Origin: CAZGKW01 sp964526295
GTDB lineage: Bacteria > Planctomycetota > Phycisphaerae > FEN-1346
Assembly: GCA_964526295.1 (NCBI GenBank)
Contig: CAZGKW010000022.1
Coordinates: 12,376 to 76,375 of the forward strand
Direction of reading: 5' to 3'
DNA: 64,000 nucleotides
Numbering within the stretch: position 1 is the stretch's first letter; each line of letters starts with the position of its first letter. The notes under the pieces were generated by a model, which was not told the DNA's origin, made no database searches, and saw nothing but the letters and a program-made list of their open reading frames with translations. This document shows, piece after piece, positions 8,437 through 17,130 of the stretch. Both the position numbers and the translations under genes were made by a program.

Positions 8437-10062
8437 ATGAACCTGGTGGGGCCGCTGTTCGAGATCTATCTTCGGCGCCTCGACCGCCAGCTCCGCCGTG
8501 CCGCCGCCGACCCCGGCCGGTTCCAGCGCCGGCTGCTGGGCCGGCTGGTGCGGACGGCGAAGGACACCTGGTTCGGCCGGGAGCACGACTTCGCGTCGAT
8601 CGAATCGCACGCCGATTACGCCCTCGCCGTCCCGCCGGCCGACTACGTCCAGCGGCTCGACCTGTACGAGCGGGCCGTTGCGGGCGAACCGGACGTCCTG
8701 TGGCCGGGCCAGGTGCGGCTCTTCTCACGGACGTCCGGCACGACGGCCGGGTGCAAGGTCATCCCGTTCACGGCGGGGTCTCGCCGCAACCAGCTCCGGG
8801 CGGGGATGGCCGTCATGGCCTACGCGGGCCGGGCCGAGCCCGGCCTCGTCCGGCACATCTGGGGGGGCAAGGTGGTCATGCTGGGCGGGCGGCCGCCCCT
8901 GCCGCTGGACTCCGGCGGCGTCGCCCACGGTATCGCCGACATCGGCGTCACCCTGGTCCCGTGGCCCCTCCGCCGACACATGGAGCCCGGCAAGCTGTCC
9001 GCGGTGGACCCGTTCGACGAACGGATCGACCTGATCGCGCGGCACTTGGTCGAGACGGACGTCCGCTTCATCGGCCATATCCCCCTGTGGGTGGTCGTTC
9101 TGTTCAAGCGAGTTTGCGAGCTGCGAGGCGTCGACCCGGAGGGCGGGGTGAGCCGAGTATGGCCGGAGTTCCGGGTCTACTGCCACGGCGGCATGGACTT
9201 CCGGCCCTATCGGGAGCGGTTCGACCGGTTCTTCGCCCCCGGCCACCGGGTTTGGTACCAGGAGGTGTACCCGTCGACCGAGGGGTTCATCGCCATCCAG
9301 GCCGATCTTTCAATGGCCCGTACGCGTAACGAGCGTCCCGCAGCGCAGGGTGCGGCGAGGGGCGCAGAAGGCCCCGCTGCGACCCATGGGATGCCGGGGA
9401 TGGAGCTGCTGACGGACAACGAGATCGTCTTCGAGTTCGTGCCGCTCCAGGAGTGGGGCAAGCCCGGCGCCCGGCGGCTGCTCGTGGACGAGGTCGAGAC
9501 GGGCGTGCCGTACTGTCTGCTCCTTACGACCAGCGCCGGCCTGTGGGCCTACGACATCGGCGACGTCGTCCGGTTTCTCAGCGTGAAGCCGCCGCGGATC
9601 GTCTTCGCGGGCCGGCACGTGCTCTTCCTGAACGCGTTCGGCGAGCACATGATCGGCGAGGAGGTCGCCCAGGCCGTCGCCGTGGCGTGCGAGGCCACGG
9701 GGGCCCGCGTCGAGGCGTTCACCGCCGCCCCCGTCTACCCCGACCAGCACCGCGACACGGGCTGCCACCAGTACCTGGTGGAATTCGAGCAGGAGCCGGA
9801 GGGCGGCGTCGAAGCGTTCGGCCGCGAGCTGGACCGAAAGCTCCTCGAGCTGAACCTGAACTACCGCATCAAACGCGACGCCGACCTGCGGATCACCAAG
9901 CCCCAGATCGTGCCCGTGCCGCGGGGCACCTTCTACGAATGGATGAAACGGCGCGGCCGGCTGGGTGGGCAAAACAAGATCCCCGTCTGTGCCAACGACC
10001 GCCGATTCGTCGACGAGATCCTCCCGTTGGCCGAAGAGATGGCCGCCGGCTGGGAAGCGTGA
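8437..10062 (+). CDS. GH3-family acyl-adenylating protein, copy 1
   Basis: This 541-residue member of the GH3 auxin-responsive-promoter family belongs to the adenylate-forming superfamily. The nucleotide-binding loop is SRTSGTTAGCKVIPF, and the C-terminal YDIGDVVRF and NLNYRIKRDADL segments are typical. Family members activate a carboxylic acid with ATP and usually join it to an amino group; the bacterial substrate is unknown. The start at 8437 follows a GGGGAGGG ribosome site. Relative to the paralogue just downstream it carries an extra 26 residues rich in Ala, Arg and Gly at 9313-9390, which coincides with an R1 repeat inserted in frame. Copy 2 starts 34 bp after its stop, so the two are probably co-transcribed. 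Confidence 0.88.
   Translation: MNLVGPLFEIYLRRLDRQLRRAAADPGRFQRRLLGRLVRTAKDTWFGREHDFASIESHADYALAVPPADYVQRLDLYERAVAGEPDVLWPGQVRLFSRTSGTTAGCKVIPFTAGSRRNQLRAGMAVMAYAGRAEPGLVRHIWGGKVVMLGGRPPLPLDSGGVAHGIADIGVTLVPWPLRRHMEPGKLSAVDPFDERIDLIARHLVETDVRFIGHIPLWVVVLFKRVCELRGVDPEGGVSRVWPEFRVYCHGGMDFRPYRERFDRFFAPGHRVWYQEVYPSTEGFIAIQADLSMARTRNERPAAQGAARGAEGPAATHGMPGMELLTDNEIVFEFVPLQEWGKPGARRLLVDEVETGVPYCLLLTTSAGLWAYDIGDVVRFLSVKPPRIVFAGRHVLFLNAFGEHMIGEEVAQAVAVACEATGARVEAFTAAPVYPDQHRDTGCHQYLVEFEQEPEGGVEAFGRELDRKLLELNLNYRIKRDADLRITKPQIVPVPRGTFYEWMKRRGRLGGQNKIPVCANDRRFVDEILPLAEEMAAGWEA
9312..9390 (-). repeat. R1 repeat copy, in frame inside a GH3 gene
   Basis: On the plus strand it starts ATGGCCCGTACGCG and ends CCCCGCTGCGACCCATGGG. 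These ends match the R1 copies at 45959, 46847 and 49483. A 78-bp length keeps the host frame open and adds 26 residues absent from the downstream paralogue, whose sequence runs straight from the IGVQAG block to LELLVDNE. Confidence 0.7.
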
Positions 10063-10096
10063 CCATCGCTGTCGGCACCCACGCGGACCGCCCGTC

Positions 10097-11728
10097 ATGA
10101 GCCTTTACGGCAGAGCCCTGGAGCTGTATCTGTCGGGCCTGGGCCGCCGGCTCCGCGCCGCCTCGGCCGACCCCGGCCGGGCGCAGCGTCGGGTCCTGGC
10201 GAAGCTGCTCGCGCGGGGCCGGGACACCTGGTTCGGCCGGCAGCACGACTTCGCCTCCATCCGCACGCCGGCCGACTTCGCCCGGGCGGTCCCGATCGCC
10301 GATTACGTCGGCCGTCTCGACGTCTTCCAGCGAATCCTGGAGGGTGAGCCCGACGTCTGCTGGCGGGGGCGAACGCGCATCTTCGCTCGAACGTCAGGCA
10401 CGACGGCCGGGATGAAGTACATCCCCATTACGCCGGCCATGCGCCGCAACCACGTCCGGGCAGGCCTGGCGGTGCTGGCGGCGGCACAGCGATCCGAGCC
10501 GGGCATCGTGGGCCGCATCCTGGAGGGCGAGATGGTCCAGATGGGCGGCATGCCCCTGCGAGAGGTGCCTCCCATGGCCCCCACGAACACGGGCGCAGGC
10601 GCGGCAGGAGGCCCGCCCCTCCACGGGGAACGCCGCGCCGCGGCCCGCTCAAAGGCCCGCTTCGGCGGCATCGCCGACTGCGCTTACGGCTGGATCCCCT
10701 GGCCGCTCAGCCGCCGCTACGTCCGCAAGCGCGACGTCCTCGCGCTGGAGGATTTCGAGGAGCGGACCGAGGCGATGGCCAGGCGGTTGGCCTCGGCCGA
10801 TATCCGGATGAAGGCCGACCTGCCCACGTGGGCCCTGGCCTTCTTCGAGCGGGTCTGCCGGATCGCCGGCGTCGACCCGTGCGGCGGCATCAGCCGCGTC
10901 TGGCCCAACTTTCTCCTGTTCGTCCACGGGGGCGTGAACTTCGAGCCGTACCGGCCGGTCTACGAGCGGTACCTGCGACCGGACCATCACGTTCGGCGCC
11001 TGGAGGTCTACACGTCGAGCGAAGCGTTCATCGGCGTCCAGGCCGGTTTCGGCGAGGAGGGGCTGGAGCTGCTGGTCGACAACGAAGTCTTCTTCGAGTT
11101 CGTGCCGCTCGATGCGTGGGGCACGCCCGAGGCGCCGCGTCTGACGATCGACCAGGTCGAGAAGGACGTGCCGTACTGCGTCGTCATCTCGACGAGCGGC
11201 GGCCTGTGGGCCTACGATCTGGGCGACGTGGTGCGGTTACTCTCCCTCCGGCCGCCCCGGGTCGTGTTTGCCGGACGCCATCAGCACTTCATGAACGCGT
11301 TCGGCGAGCACATGATCGGCGAGGACGTCGAGAAGGGCATTGCGGCGGCCTGCGAGGCGACGGGGGCCCGCGTCACGGCGTTCACGGCCGCTCCAGTCTA
11401 CCCGGATCCCGACTTCCGTCGGGAACGGGCCGGGGCGCATCACTACCTCGTCGAGTTCGAGCGGGGGCCCGAAGGTCGCGACCTGTCGGGATTCGCCGGG
11501 GAGCTGGACCAGGCGCTCCGCGATATCAACATGAACTACCGGTCGAAGCGGCGGGGGGATTCACTGATCGGCCCGCCCGAGGTCGCGGCGGTCCCGGCGG
11601 GAACGTTCTACGCCTGGATGAAGCGCCGCGGCAAGCTGGGCGGCCAGAACAAGGTGCCCGTCTGTGCCAACGACCGGCGATACGTCGACGACATCCTGGC
11701 CATCGTGGGCGAGACCGCTCAGGGCTGA
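10097..11728 (+). CDS. GH3-family acyl-adenylating protein, copy 2
   Basis: This 543-residue paralogue of the preceding gene has the same block order: ARTSGTTAGMKYIPIT loop, HGGVNFEPYRPVYERYLRPD, YDLGDVVRLLSLRPPRVVFA, and a C-terminal MKRRGKLGGQNKVPVCANDR that is almost identical in copy 1. Start ATG at 10097. It contains a Gly/Ala/Pro-rich insert (about 10571-10640) where copy 1 has a short loop, so each paralogue has been lengthened at a different place. Adenylating acyl-acid amido synthetase-type chemistry is expected from the family; substrates are unknown. Confidence 0.88.
   Translation: MSLYGRALELYLSGLGRRLRAASADPGRAQRRVLAKLLARGRDTWFGRQHDFASIRTPADFARAVPIADYVGRLDVFQRILEGEPDVCWRGRTRIFARTSGTTAGMKYIPITPAMRRNHVRAGLAVLAAAQRSEPGIVGRILEGEMVQMGGMPLREVPPMAPTNTGAGAAGGPPLHGERRAAARSKARFGGIADCAYGWIPWPLSRRYVRKRDVLALEDFEERTEAMARRLASADIRMKADLPTWALAFFERVCRIAGVDPCGGISRVWPNFLLFVHGGVNFEPYRPVYERYLRPDHHVRRLEVYTSSEAFIGVQAGFGEEGLELLVDNEVFFEFVPLDAWGTPEAPRLTIDQVEKDVPYCVVISTSGGLWAYDLGDVVRLLSLRPPRVVFAGRHQHFMNAFGEHMIGEDVEKGIAAACEATGARVTAFTAAPVYPDPDFRRERAGAHHYLVEFERGPEGRDLSGFAGELDQALRDINMNYRSKRRGDSLIGPPEVAAVPAGTFYAWMKRRGKLGGQNKVPVCANDRRYVDDILAIVGETAQG
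10571..10640. repeat. GC-rich in-frame insert in GH3 copy 2, possibly a second repeat type
   Basis: Compared with GH3 copy 1 this stretch adds about 25 Gly/Ala/Pro-rich residues. Its reverse complement contains GCGGGCCTCCTGCCGCGCC, which resembles GCGGGCCTCTCCCCGCGCT at 25790-25809 in the DUF106-like gene. Only two copies are seen and boundaries are approximate. Confidence 0.35.
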
Positions 11729-11738
11729 TGGGGTCGGC

Positions 11739-11768
11739 TTGACTCGCGCCGGGTCGCTGGTCTATAGT
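11739..11768 (+). promoter_or_regulatory. Promoter for the HIT gene
   Basis: TTGACT at 11739-11744 and TATAGT at 11763-11768 are separated by 18 bp and sit 44 bp before the ATG at 11813. A good sigma70-type match in otherwise GC-rich sequence. Confidence 0.65.
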
Positions 11769-11812
11769 CGCCACGTGTCTGGGACAGACGAGGGCGAGGA
11801 ACCTGCCGACCT

Positions 11813-12247
11813 ATGAGCGCTACGAGTCAGCCGGGCTCAGTGCCGGATGACGCAGGCGAGACGACTGCGGCCTGCCCGTTCTGCGCGGACGACCTCGAAG
11901 CAAGCGCCGTTCTCGTCCACGGGTCGGTCGTAGCGATTCCTGACGCTGCACCCGTAAGCGACGGTCACCTGCTGGTGATCCCGCGACGGCACACGCGAGA
12001 CCTGTTCACGATGACACCGGCCGAGCGGACCGACGCGATGGAGCTTCTGGAGGAGCTCCGCGAGCGGGCCCTGGCGGCCGATTCGACGATCACCGGATTT
12101 ACGGTCGGCATCAACTGTGGGGCGTCGGCCGGGCAGCGGGTCCCGCACGCTCACATCCACTTCATCCCCCGCCGCAATTCGGATCGCTGCGCGCCGGGAG
12201 CCGGGCGGGGCCTGAAGGGCGTGATCCGCAACCGCTTGGCGTATTGA
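11813..12247 (+). CDS. HIT-family nucleotide hydrolase
   Basis: This 144-residue histidine-triad protein has the catalytic motif VPHAHIHFIPRR near residues 110-121 and an N-terminal CPFC pair that often binds zinc. GHLLVIPRRHTRDLFTMT is also typical. Family members hydrolyse dinucleoside polyphosphates or adenylated by-products. Because it follows two adenylate-forming enzymes it could clean up AMP conjugates, but it has its own strong promoter, so this link is only suggested. Start ATG at 11813 preceded by GGGCGAGGA. Confidence 0.9.
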   Translation: MSATSQPGSVPDDAGETTAACPFCADDLEASAVLVHGSVVAIPDAAPVSDGHLLVIPRRHTRDLFTMTPAERTDAMELLEELRERALAADSTITGFTVGINCGASAGQRVPHAHIHFIPRRNSDRCAPGAGRGLKGVIRNRLAY

Positions 12248-12304
12248 GTCCGCCACAAGGAGGCCGGCGCCGTCCGCCGCGTGTCGTCAGGAGGGGAATC
12301 CGCC

Positions 12305-14734
12305 ATGCTGCAACCGCGTTTCGCTCTGATCGCCCTGCTGGGCATCGTGGCCGGGAGCGCATCGCTGTATGCCGCGGAGGTTTCGACGGTGAACGACACG
12401 CCCGGCGGTCCCGGCGAATGGGGCTTCCACCCGGTCGAGGGGGAGGTCAGCCCGGTCAACCCGCCGGCGTTCGTCTGGCGCCCGCAGTCCGGCGCGACCA
12501 GCTACGAGATCCAGGTCGCCCGGACGCCTGCCTTCCGCCCCCTTTTGCGCCTCGCCGTCGGCCTTCGGTACAACTGCTTCTGCCCGCCGGAGGCGCTGGA
12601 GGCCGGGACGTGGCACTGGCGGTACCGGTTCACGGGCGGCCAGGGCCGGCCCTCGGCCTGGAGCAGAACCCGCTCGTTCGTGGTAGACGCATCGAGCGCC
12701 GTTTTTCCGATGCCGCCGCGGGAGGAGCTGATCGGCCGCATCCCGAAACGGCACCCGCGCTTGTTCGTCCGGCCGGAACAACTCCCGCGATTGAGGGAAC
12801 TCGCCCGGGCGGTCCTGAAGGAGGAGTGGGAGGCGGTCCTGGCCGACTGCGACCGGCTGATGGAGGACCCGCCGCCGACGAAGGAGCCGCCCAAGTACCC
12901 GGCCGGCATGGAGCGAAAGAGCGAGGCGTGGCGGAAAATCTGGTGGGGCAATCGCGTCTACACGATCGAGTGTCTGAACGGGGCGGCGACCCTCGGCTTC
13001 GGCCGGCTCCTGTCGGGCCGCGACGACTACGGCCGGCTGGCGAAGCGCCTCCTCCTTGCGGCCGCCGAATGGGACCCGAAGGGCGCGACCGGCTACCGCT
13101 ACAACGACGAGGCCGGCATGCCCTACGCCTACCACTTCGCCCGCACCTACACGTTCATCAACGACCTGCTGACCGACGAGGAACGGGCCAGGTGCCGGGC
13201 GGTCATGGCCGTCCGCGGACGCGAGATGTACGACCACCTGTCGCGGCGGCACATCTGGCGGCCCTACTCCAGTCACTCGAACCGGGCGTGGCACTTCCTG
13301 GGCGAGGTCGGCATCGCCTTCCTCGACGAGGTCCCCGACGCCGAGGAGTGGACCTGGTTCGCCATGAACGTCTTCTACTGCGTCTATCCGGTCTGGAGCG
13401 ACGCCGACGGCGGGTGGCACGAAGGCGTCAGCTACTGGCGAAGCTATATCAACCGGTTTACGTGGTGGGCCGACCTGATGCGCGTCGCCATGGACGTCGA
13501 CGCCTACCGCAAGCCCTACTTTTCCCAGGTGGGCTACTACCCGCTCTACCTCCAGCCGCCGGGGACGAGGGGCGGCGGCTTCGGCGACCTCTGCGCCAAC
13601 AAGACCAGCCGCCACAACGTCGACCTGATGACCACGCTGGCGGCCCAGGCCCGGGACCCCCACTGGCAGTGGTACGTCGACGTCCAGGGCGGCCCGCGGA
13701 CCGAGGAAGGCTACATCGGCTTCATCCGCGGGGCCCTGCCGGAGGTGCGGGCCGAGCCGCCCGCGGACCTGCCCACGTCGCGGTGCTTCCGGGGCACCGG
13801 CCAGGCGGTCCTGAACACGACCCTCCTCGACGCATCCGAGAACGTCGAGGTCATCTTCAAGTCGAGCCCGTTCGGCACCCAGAGCCACGGCTACGAGTCG
13901 AACAACTCGTTCCTGCTCTACGCCTTCGGCGAGCGTCTGCTCATCCGCTCCGGCCGCCGCGATATCTACGGCAGCGACCACCACCGGAACTGGATGTGGC
14001 ACACGAAATCGACGAATTGCATCACGGCCGGTGGGCGGGGCCAGAAGAAACACTCCGCCGCCGCCCGGGGACGCATCCTGGCGTTCCACACCTCCGATGC
14101 GTTCGACTATGTCGCCGGCGAGGCCGGAGACGCGTATGAGGACAACGCCCTGGAGCGATCCACGCGGCACATCCTCTTCGTCAAGCCCGACCTGGTGATC
14201 GTCTTCGACCGGCTGGAGGCGCCGCAGGCGACGCCGCTCGAGTACCGGCTGCACGCCCCGACGCCCATCGAAGTCGAGTCGCAGGAGGACATTCGCCTCA
14301 AGAACGGGAAGGCGGCGGCACGCGTCTCGCTCCTCGCGCCGGAGAAGCTTGACGTCTCGGTCACGGACGAGTTCGACCCGCCGCCCCGGCCGCGGATCAA
14401 GCTCACCGAGTGGCACCTGACGGCGAAGGCGGCACCGGCAAAGCGGACGGAGTTCGTCACGGTCATCCGCGTGCACCGGGCGGGCACGAAGGCACCTGCC
14501 GCGGTCGAGTTTGAGGCGGTCCGAGGCGGGTATGAGCTTCGCGCCGCCCTGCCCGACGGCCAGGTTCGCATCCTCCTGGGGGCCGCCGATACCGGACGCG
14601 TCGGCGGGGCCGACTTGCAGGCCGACGGCGACGTGGTCGCCATCCGCTACGACGCGCACGGCGGGCCGACGGCGCACCTCATCGTGCGGGGCCGGACGGT
14701 CAGGGCGGGCGTGGGCCCGCTCTCGAAGGAGTGA
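12305..14734 (+). CDS. Secreted heparinase II/III-like polysaccharide lyase
   Basis: This 809-residue protein has a signal peptide (residues 1-23, ending near SLYAAE), a short beta domain with TSYEIQVARTPAF of DUF4962 type, a helical toroid domain beginning PRLFVRPEQLPRLREL, and a C-terminal beta-sandwich of heparinase II/III type around SHGYESNNSFLLYAFGERLL. SSHSNRAWHF and the HGYESNN block are candidates for the catalytic His/Tyr sites. It probably cleaves an acidic polysaccharide by beta-elimination. The start is placed at 12305 (GAGGGGAATCC upstream, signal peptide begins there), not at the upstream ATG 12281. The sugar ABC importer follows about 70 bp later. Confidence 0.85.
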   Translation: MLQPRFALIALLGIVAGSASLYAAEVSTVNDTPGGPGEWGFHPVEGEVSPVNPPAFVWRPQSGATSYEIQVARTPAFRPLLRLAVGLRYNCFCPPEALEAGTWHWRYRFTGGQGRPSAWSRTRSFVVDASSAVFPMPPREELIGRIPKRHPRLFVRPEQLPRLRELARAVLKEEWEAVLADCDRLMEDPPPTKEPPKYPAGMERKSEAWRKIWWGNRVYTIECLNGAATLGFGRLLSGRDDYGRLAKRLLLAAAEWDPKGATGYRYNDEAGMPYAYHFARTYTFINDLLTDEERARCRAVMAVRGREMYDHLSRRHIWRPYSSHSNRAWHFLGEVGIAFLDEVPDAEEWTWFAMNVFYCVYPVWSDADGGWHEGVSYWRSYINRFTWWADLMRVAMDVDAYRKPYFSQVGYYPLYLQPPGTRGGGFGDLCANKTSRHNVDLMTTLAAQARDPHWQWYVDVQGGPRTEEGYIGFIRGALPEVRAEPPADLPTSRCFRGTGQAVLNTTLLDASENVEVIFKSSPFGTQSHGYESNNSFLLYAFGERLLIRSGRRDIYGSDHHRNWMWHTKSTNCITAGGRGQKKHSAAARGRILAFHTSDAFDYVAGEAGDAYEDNALERSTRHILFVKPDLVIVFDRLEAPQATPLEYRLHAPTPIEVESQEDIRLKNGKAAARVSLLAPEKLDVSVTDEFDPPPRPRIKLTEWHLTAKAAPAKRTEFVTVIRVHRAGTKAPAAVEFEAVRGGYELRAALPDGQVRILLGAADTGRVGGADLQADGDVVAIRYDAHGGPTAHLIVRGRTVRAGVGPLSKE

Positions 14735-14803
14735 GGCGATACGTGCCGGGGCTCGGGCGGGTCGGCTCGTCCGGCGGGACAGTTGAGATGGAGCGTGTCT
14801 GAC

Positions 14804-16225
14804 GTGAAGTCGCTGATGGGGGTGGAATCCGGCTGGAGTGCCCGCTTCGAGCGGTACGTCGCCTGGTTCCCGTTCGGGCGGGCGCCGCTCTTGATCCTGG
14901 CCGTCGCGGTCGTGACGGGGGCCTGGATGCTCTTCAACCCCGTGGAGCGGCGCGAGGCGACGCTTCGCCTGTGGACCTTCGCCGAGACCCACTACTACGC
15001 TTACCTCAACGCCCGCCCGTCGTTCGAGGCCGAGCACCCCGGCGTGACGGTCGACATGCAGTTCGTCCACGCCCAGGCCGTGACGAGCCGGCTGCGGGCG
15101 GCGTTCTGGAGCGACCTCGACGTCCCCGACGCCGTGGAGGTCGAGATCAGCAGCGCGGGGAGCTTCTTCCGGGGCCGGCCGGAGCACGTCGGCTTCGTCG
15201 ACCTCCTGCCGCGCCTCCGCCAGGAAGGCCTGCTGGAGCGGATGGTCGCGACGCGTTTCGCCCCCTACACCTATCGCGATCCGCGGACCGGCCGGGACCA
15301 CGTCTTCGGCCTCCCCCACGACGTCCACCCCGTGATGCTGGCCTACCGGCGGGACCTGTTCGAGGAGCTGGGCATCGACGCGTCGAAGCTCGAGACGTGG
15401 GACGACTTCATCCGGGCCGGGCGGCGGGTAACCGTCCGCGGCGAGCGGTACATGATCGCCCTGCCCGTCAGCGGCTACGGCGGCATCGAGATGTGCCTGT
15501 TCCAGCGGTACGGCCTGGACGGTGTGCCCGCGGGCTACTTCGACCCCGACGGCCGGGTCATCATGGACAACGAGGTCGCCGTCGAGACGATGATGTGGTA
15601 CGTGCCGCTCGTCGCCGGGCCCGAGATGATCGCCAAGGACCCCGGCTGGGGCCAGCCGTGGGTCAAAGCGGTGGAGGACGGCTACATTCTGAGCTTCGTG
15701 TGCCCGGACTGGCGGAGCAAGGGGACCGAGCAGCAGGTCCCCCGGATGCGGGGCAAAATGGGTCTCATGCCGCTGCCGGCCGTGCGGCCCGGAGGGCGGC
15801 GGACGTCGAGCTGGGGCGGGACGATGCTCGGCATCACCCGGGCCAGCAAGGAGCCCGAGCTGGCCTGGGCCCTGGCGAAGCACCTGTATCTGAACCCGGA
15901 GGAGCTGGCCGAGCGGTTCCGCGACACGAACATCCTGCCCGCCCTGAAGGACGCCTGGGAGCACGAGGCCATCCACGAACCCCGCGGCTACTGGTCGGGC
16001 CAGCGGATCGGCCGGCTTTACGCCGAGCTGGCCGAGCAGGTCCCGCCCCAGTACAGCAGTCCGTACATCGAGACGGCGAAGCACAAGATGGCCGAGGCCC
16101 TGTCGGCGTGCGCCCGGTACTGGGAGGACCAGGGAGAGGACGGGTTCGAGGCGTTCGTCCGGGCCCGCCTCAAGCAGGGGGCCGACGAGGTCCGGCGGCT
16201 CATGAAACGCGACGAGGTCCAGTGA
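14804..16225 (+). CDS. ABC sugar transporter substrate-binding protein, membrane anchored
   Basis: This is an extracellular solute-binding protein (family 1 type) of about 473 residues. The mature part begins LRLWTFAETHYYAYLNARP, with GLPHDVHPVMLAYRRDLFEELG in the hinge region. Instead of a lipoprotein signal it has one N-terminal helix (PLLILAVAVVTGAWMLF). GTG at 14804 is chosen because GGAG precedes it; TTG 14783 and ATG 14816 are alternatives. Its stop overlaps the ATG of the first permease (TGATG at 16223-16227). It likely binds an oligosaccharide released by the lyase encoded upstream (inference). Confidence 0.87.
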   Translation: MKSLMGVESGWSARFERYVAWFPFGRAPLLILAVAVVTGAWMLFNPVERREATLRLWTFAETHYYAYLNARPSFEAEHPGVTVDMQFVHAQAVTSRLRAAFWSDLDVPDAVEVEISSAGSFFRGRPEHVGFVDLLPRLRQEGLLERMVATRFAPYTYRDPRTGRDHVFGLPHDVHPVMLAYRRDLFEELGIDASKLETWDDFIRAGRRVTVRGERYMIALPVSGYGGIEMCLFQRYGLDGVPAGYFDPDGRVIMDNEVAVETMMWYVPLVAGPEMIAKDPGWGQPWVKAVEDGYILSFVCPDWRSKGTEQQVPRMRGKMGLMPLPAVRPGGRRTSSWGGTMLGITRASKEPELAWALAKHLYLNPEELAERFRDTNILPALKDAWEHEAIHEPRGYWSGQRIGRLYAELAEQVPPQYSSPYIETAKHKMAEALSACARYWEDQGEDGFEAFVRARLKQGADEVRRLMKRDEVQ

Positions 16226-17130
16226 TGCTGAGGCGGCGGCTGTATCGATGGCAGCAGCGGCACGCCCCGTACGTCTTCGTGGCCCCGTTCCTCCTCACGT
16301 TCACGGTGTTCGGCCTGTACCCGATCGTCAAGAGCCTGGTGTGGGCGTTCTACAAGACGAACGGGCCGAAATGGCAGGAGTTCCGGGGGCTGGAGAACTT
16401 CGCGTTCATGCTGGGGGACCCGAGCTTCTGGACCGCACTTCGGAACACGGCGACGTTTGCAGCCGCCTCGGTGCTGGTCCAGTTGCCCCTGGCGCTGGGG
16501 CTGGCGGTGCTGCTGAACTCGCCGCGGGTGCGGGCCCGGAACGCCTACCGGTTCGGCTTCTTTTCGCCGTTCCTGGTGGGGACGGTGTTCGCGGCGTTCC
16601 TGTTCCAGTTCGTGTTCGCCCCGCGGTTCGGCCTCTTGAACAAGGCGATCGCGTGGCTGGGGTTGGGGGCGGGCGACACGGCGTGGCTCCAGATGGCGCC
16701 GCTCGTCATGCCCGCCCTGGTGACCACGGCGCTGTGGATGTACGTGGGCTACAACATGGTCTATTTCCTGGCGGCGCTTCAGGGGGTGGACCGGACGCTT
16801 TACGATGCGGCCGCCGTCGACGGGGCCGGCGCCTGGAAGCGGTTCCAGCACGTCACGATCCCCGGCATCCTGCCCGTCATGGTGTTCGTCGTCATGATGT
16901 CGACCATCGGCTCGTTCAAGCTGTTCGAGCTGCCGTACCTGATGCTGTCGAACACGTCGGGCCCGGAGCAGTCGGGCCTGACGGTCGTCATGTATCTCTA
17001 CCAAAAGGGGTTCGAGGCGGGCGACCTGGGCTACGCTTCGACGGTCGGGTGGACGCTGGTGGTCCTGGTCGTCGGGGCGGCGCTCGCGGGCCTGGCCTTG
17101 AGCCGGCTGGTGCGGAAGGTGTGGGGATGA
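16225..17130 (+). CDS. ABC sugar transporter permease, MalF/UgpA type
   Basis: This 301-residue permease has six predicted helices. The first is PYVFVAPFLLTFTVFGLYPI, and the EAA loop appears as YDAAAVDGAGAWKRFQHVTIP, the contact site for the ATPase. Its start overlaps the stop of the binding protein by one base, and its stop overlaps the next permease, so all three are translationally coupled. No ATPase gene is in the cluster, so a shared MsmK/UgpC-like ATPase elsewhere must power it. Confidence 0.92.
   Translation: MLRRRLYRWQQRHAPYVFVAPFLLTFTVFGLYPIVKSLVWAFYKTNGPKWQEFRGLENFAFMLGDPSFWTALRNTATFAAASVLVQLPLALGLAVLLNSPRVRARNAYRFGFFSPFLVGTVFAAFLFQFVFAPRFGLLNKAIAWLGLGAGDTAWLQMAPLVMPALVTTALWMYVGYNMVYFLAALQGVDRTLYDAAAVDGAGAWKRFQHVTIPGILPVMVFVVMMSTIGSFKLFELPYLMLSNTSGPEQSGLTVVMYLYQKGFEAGDLGYASTVGWTLVVLVVGAALAGLALSRLVRKVWG

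Noticed and set aside
12287..16084. 1265-codon frame on the minus strand
   Set aside because: It lies opposite the heparinase-like and binding-protein genes, which have clear motifs. The translation is low-complexity with no motif.
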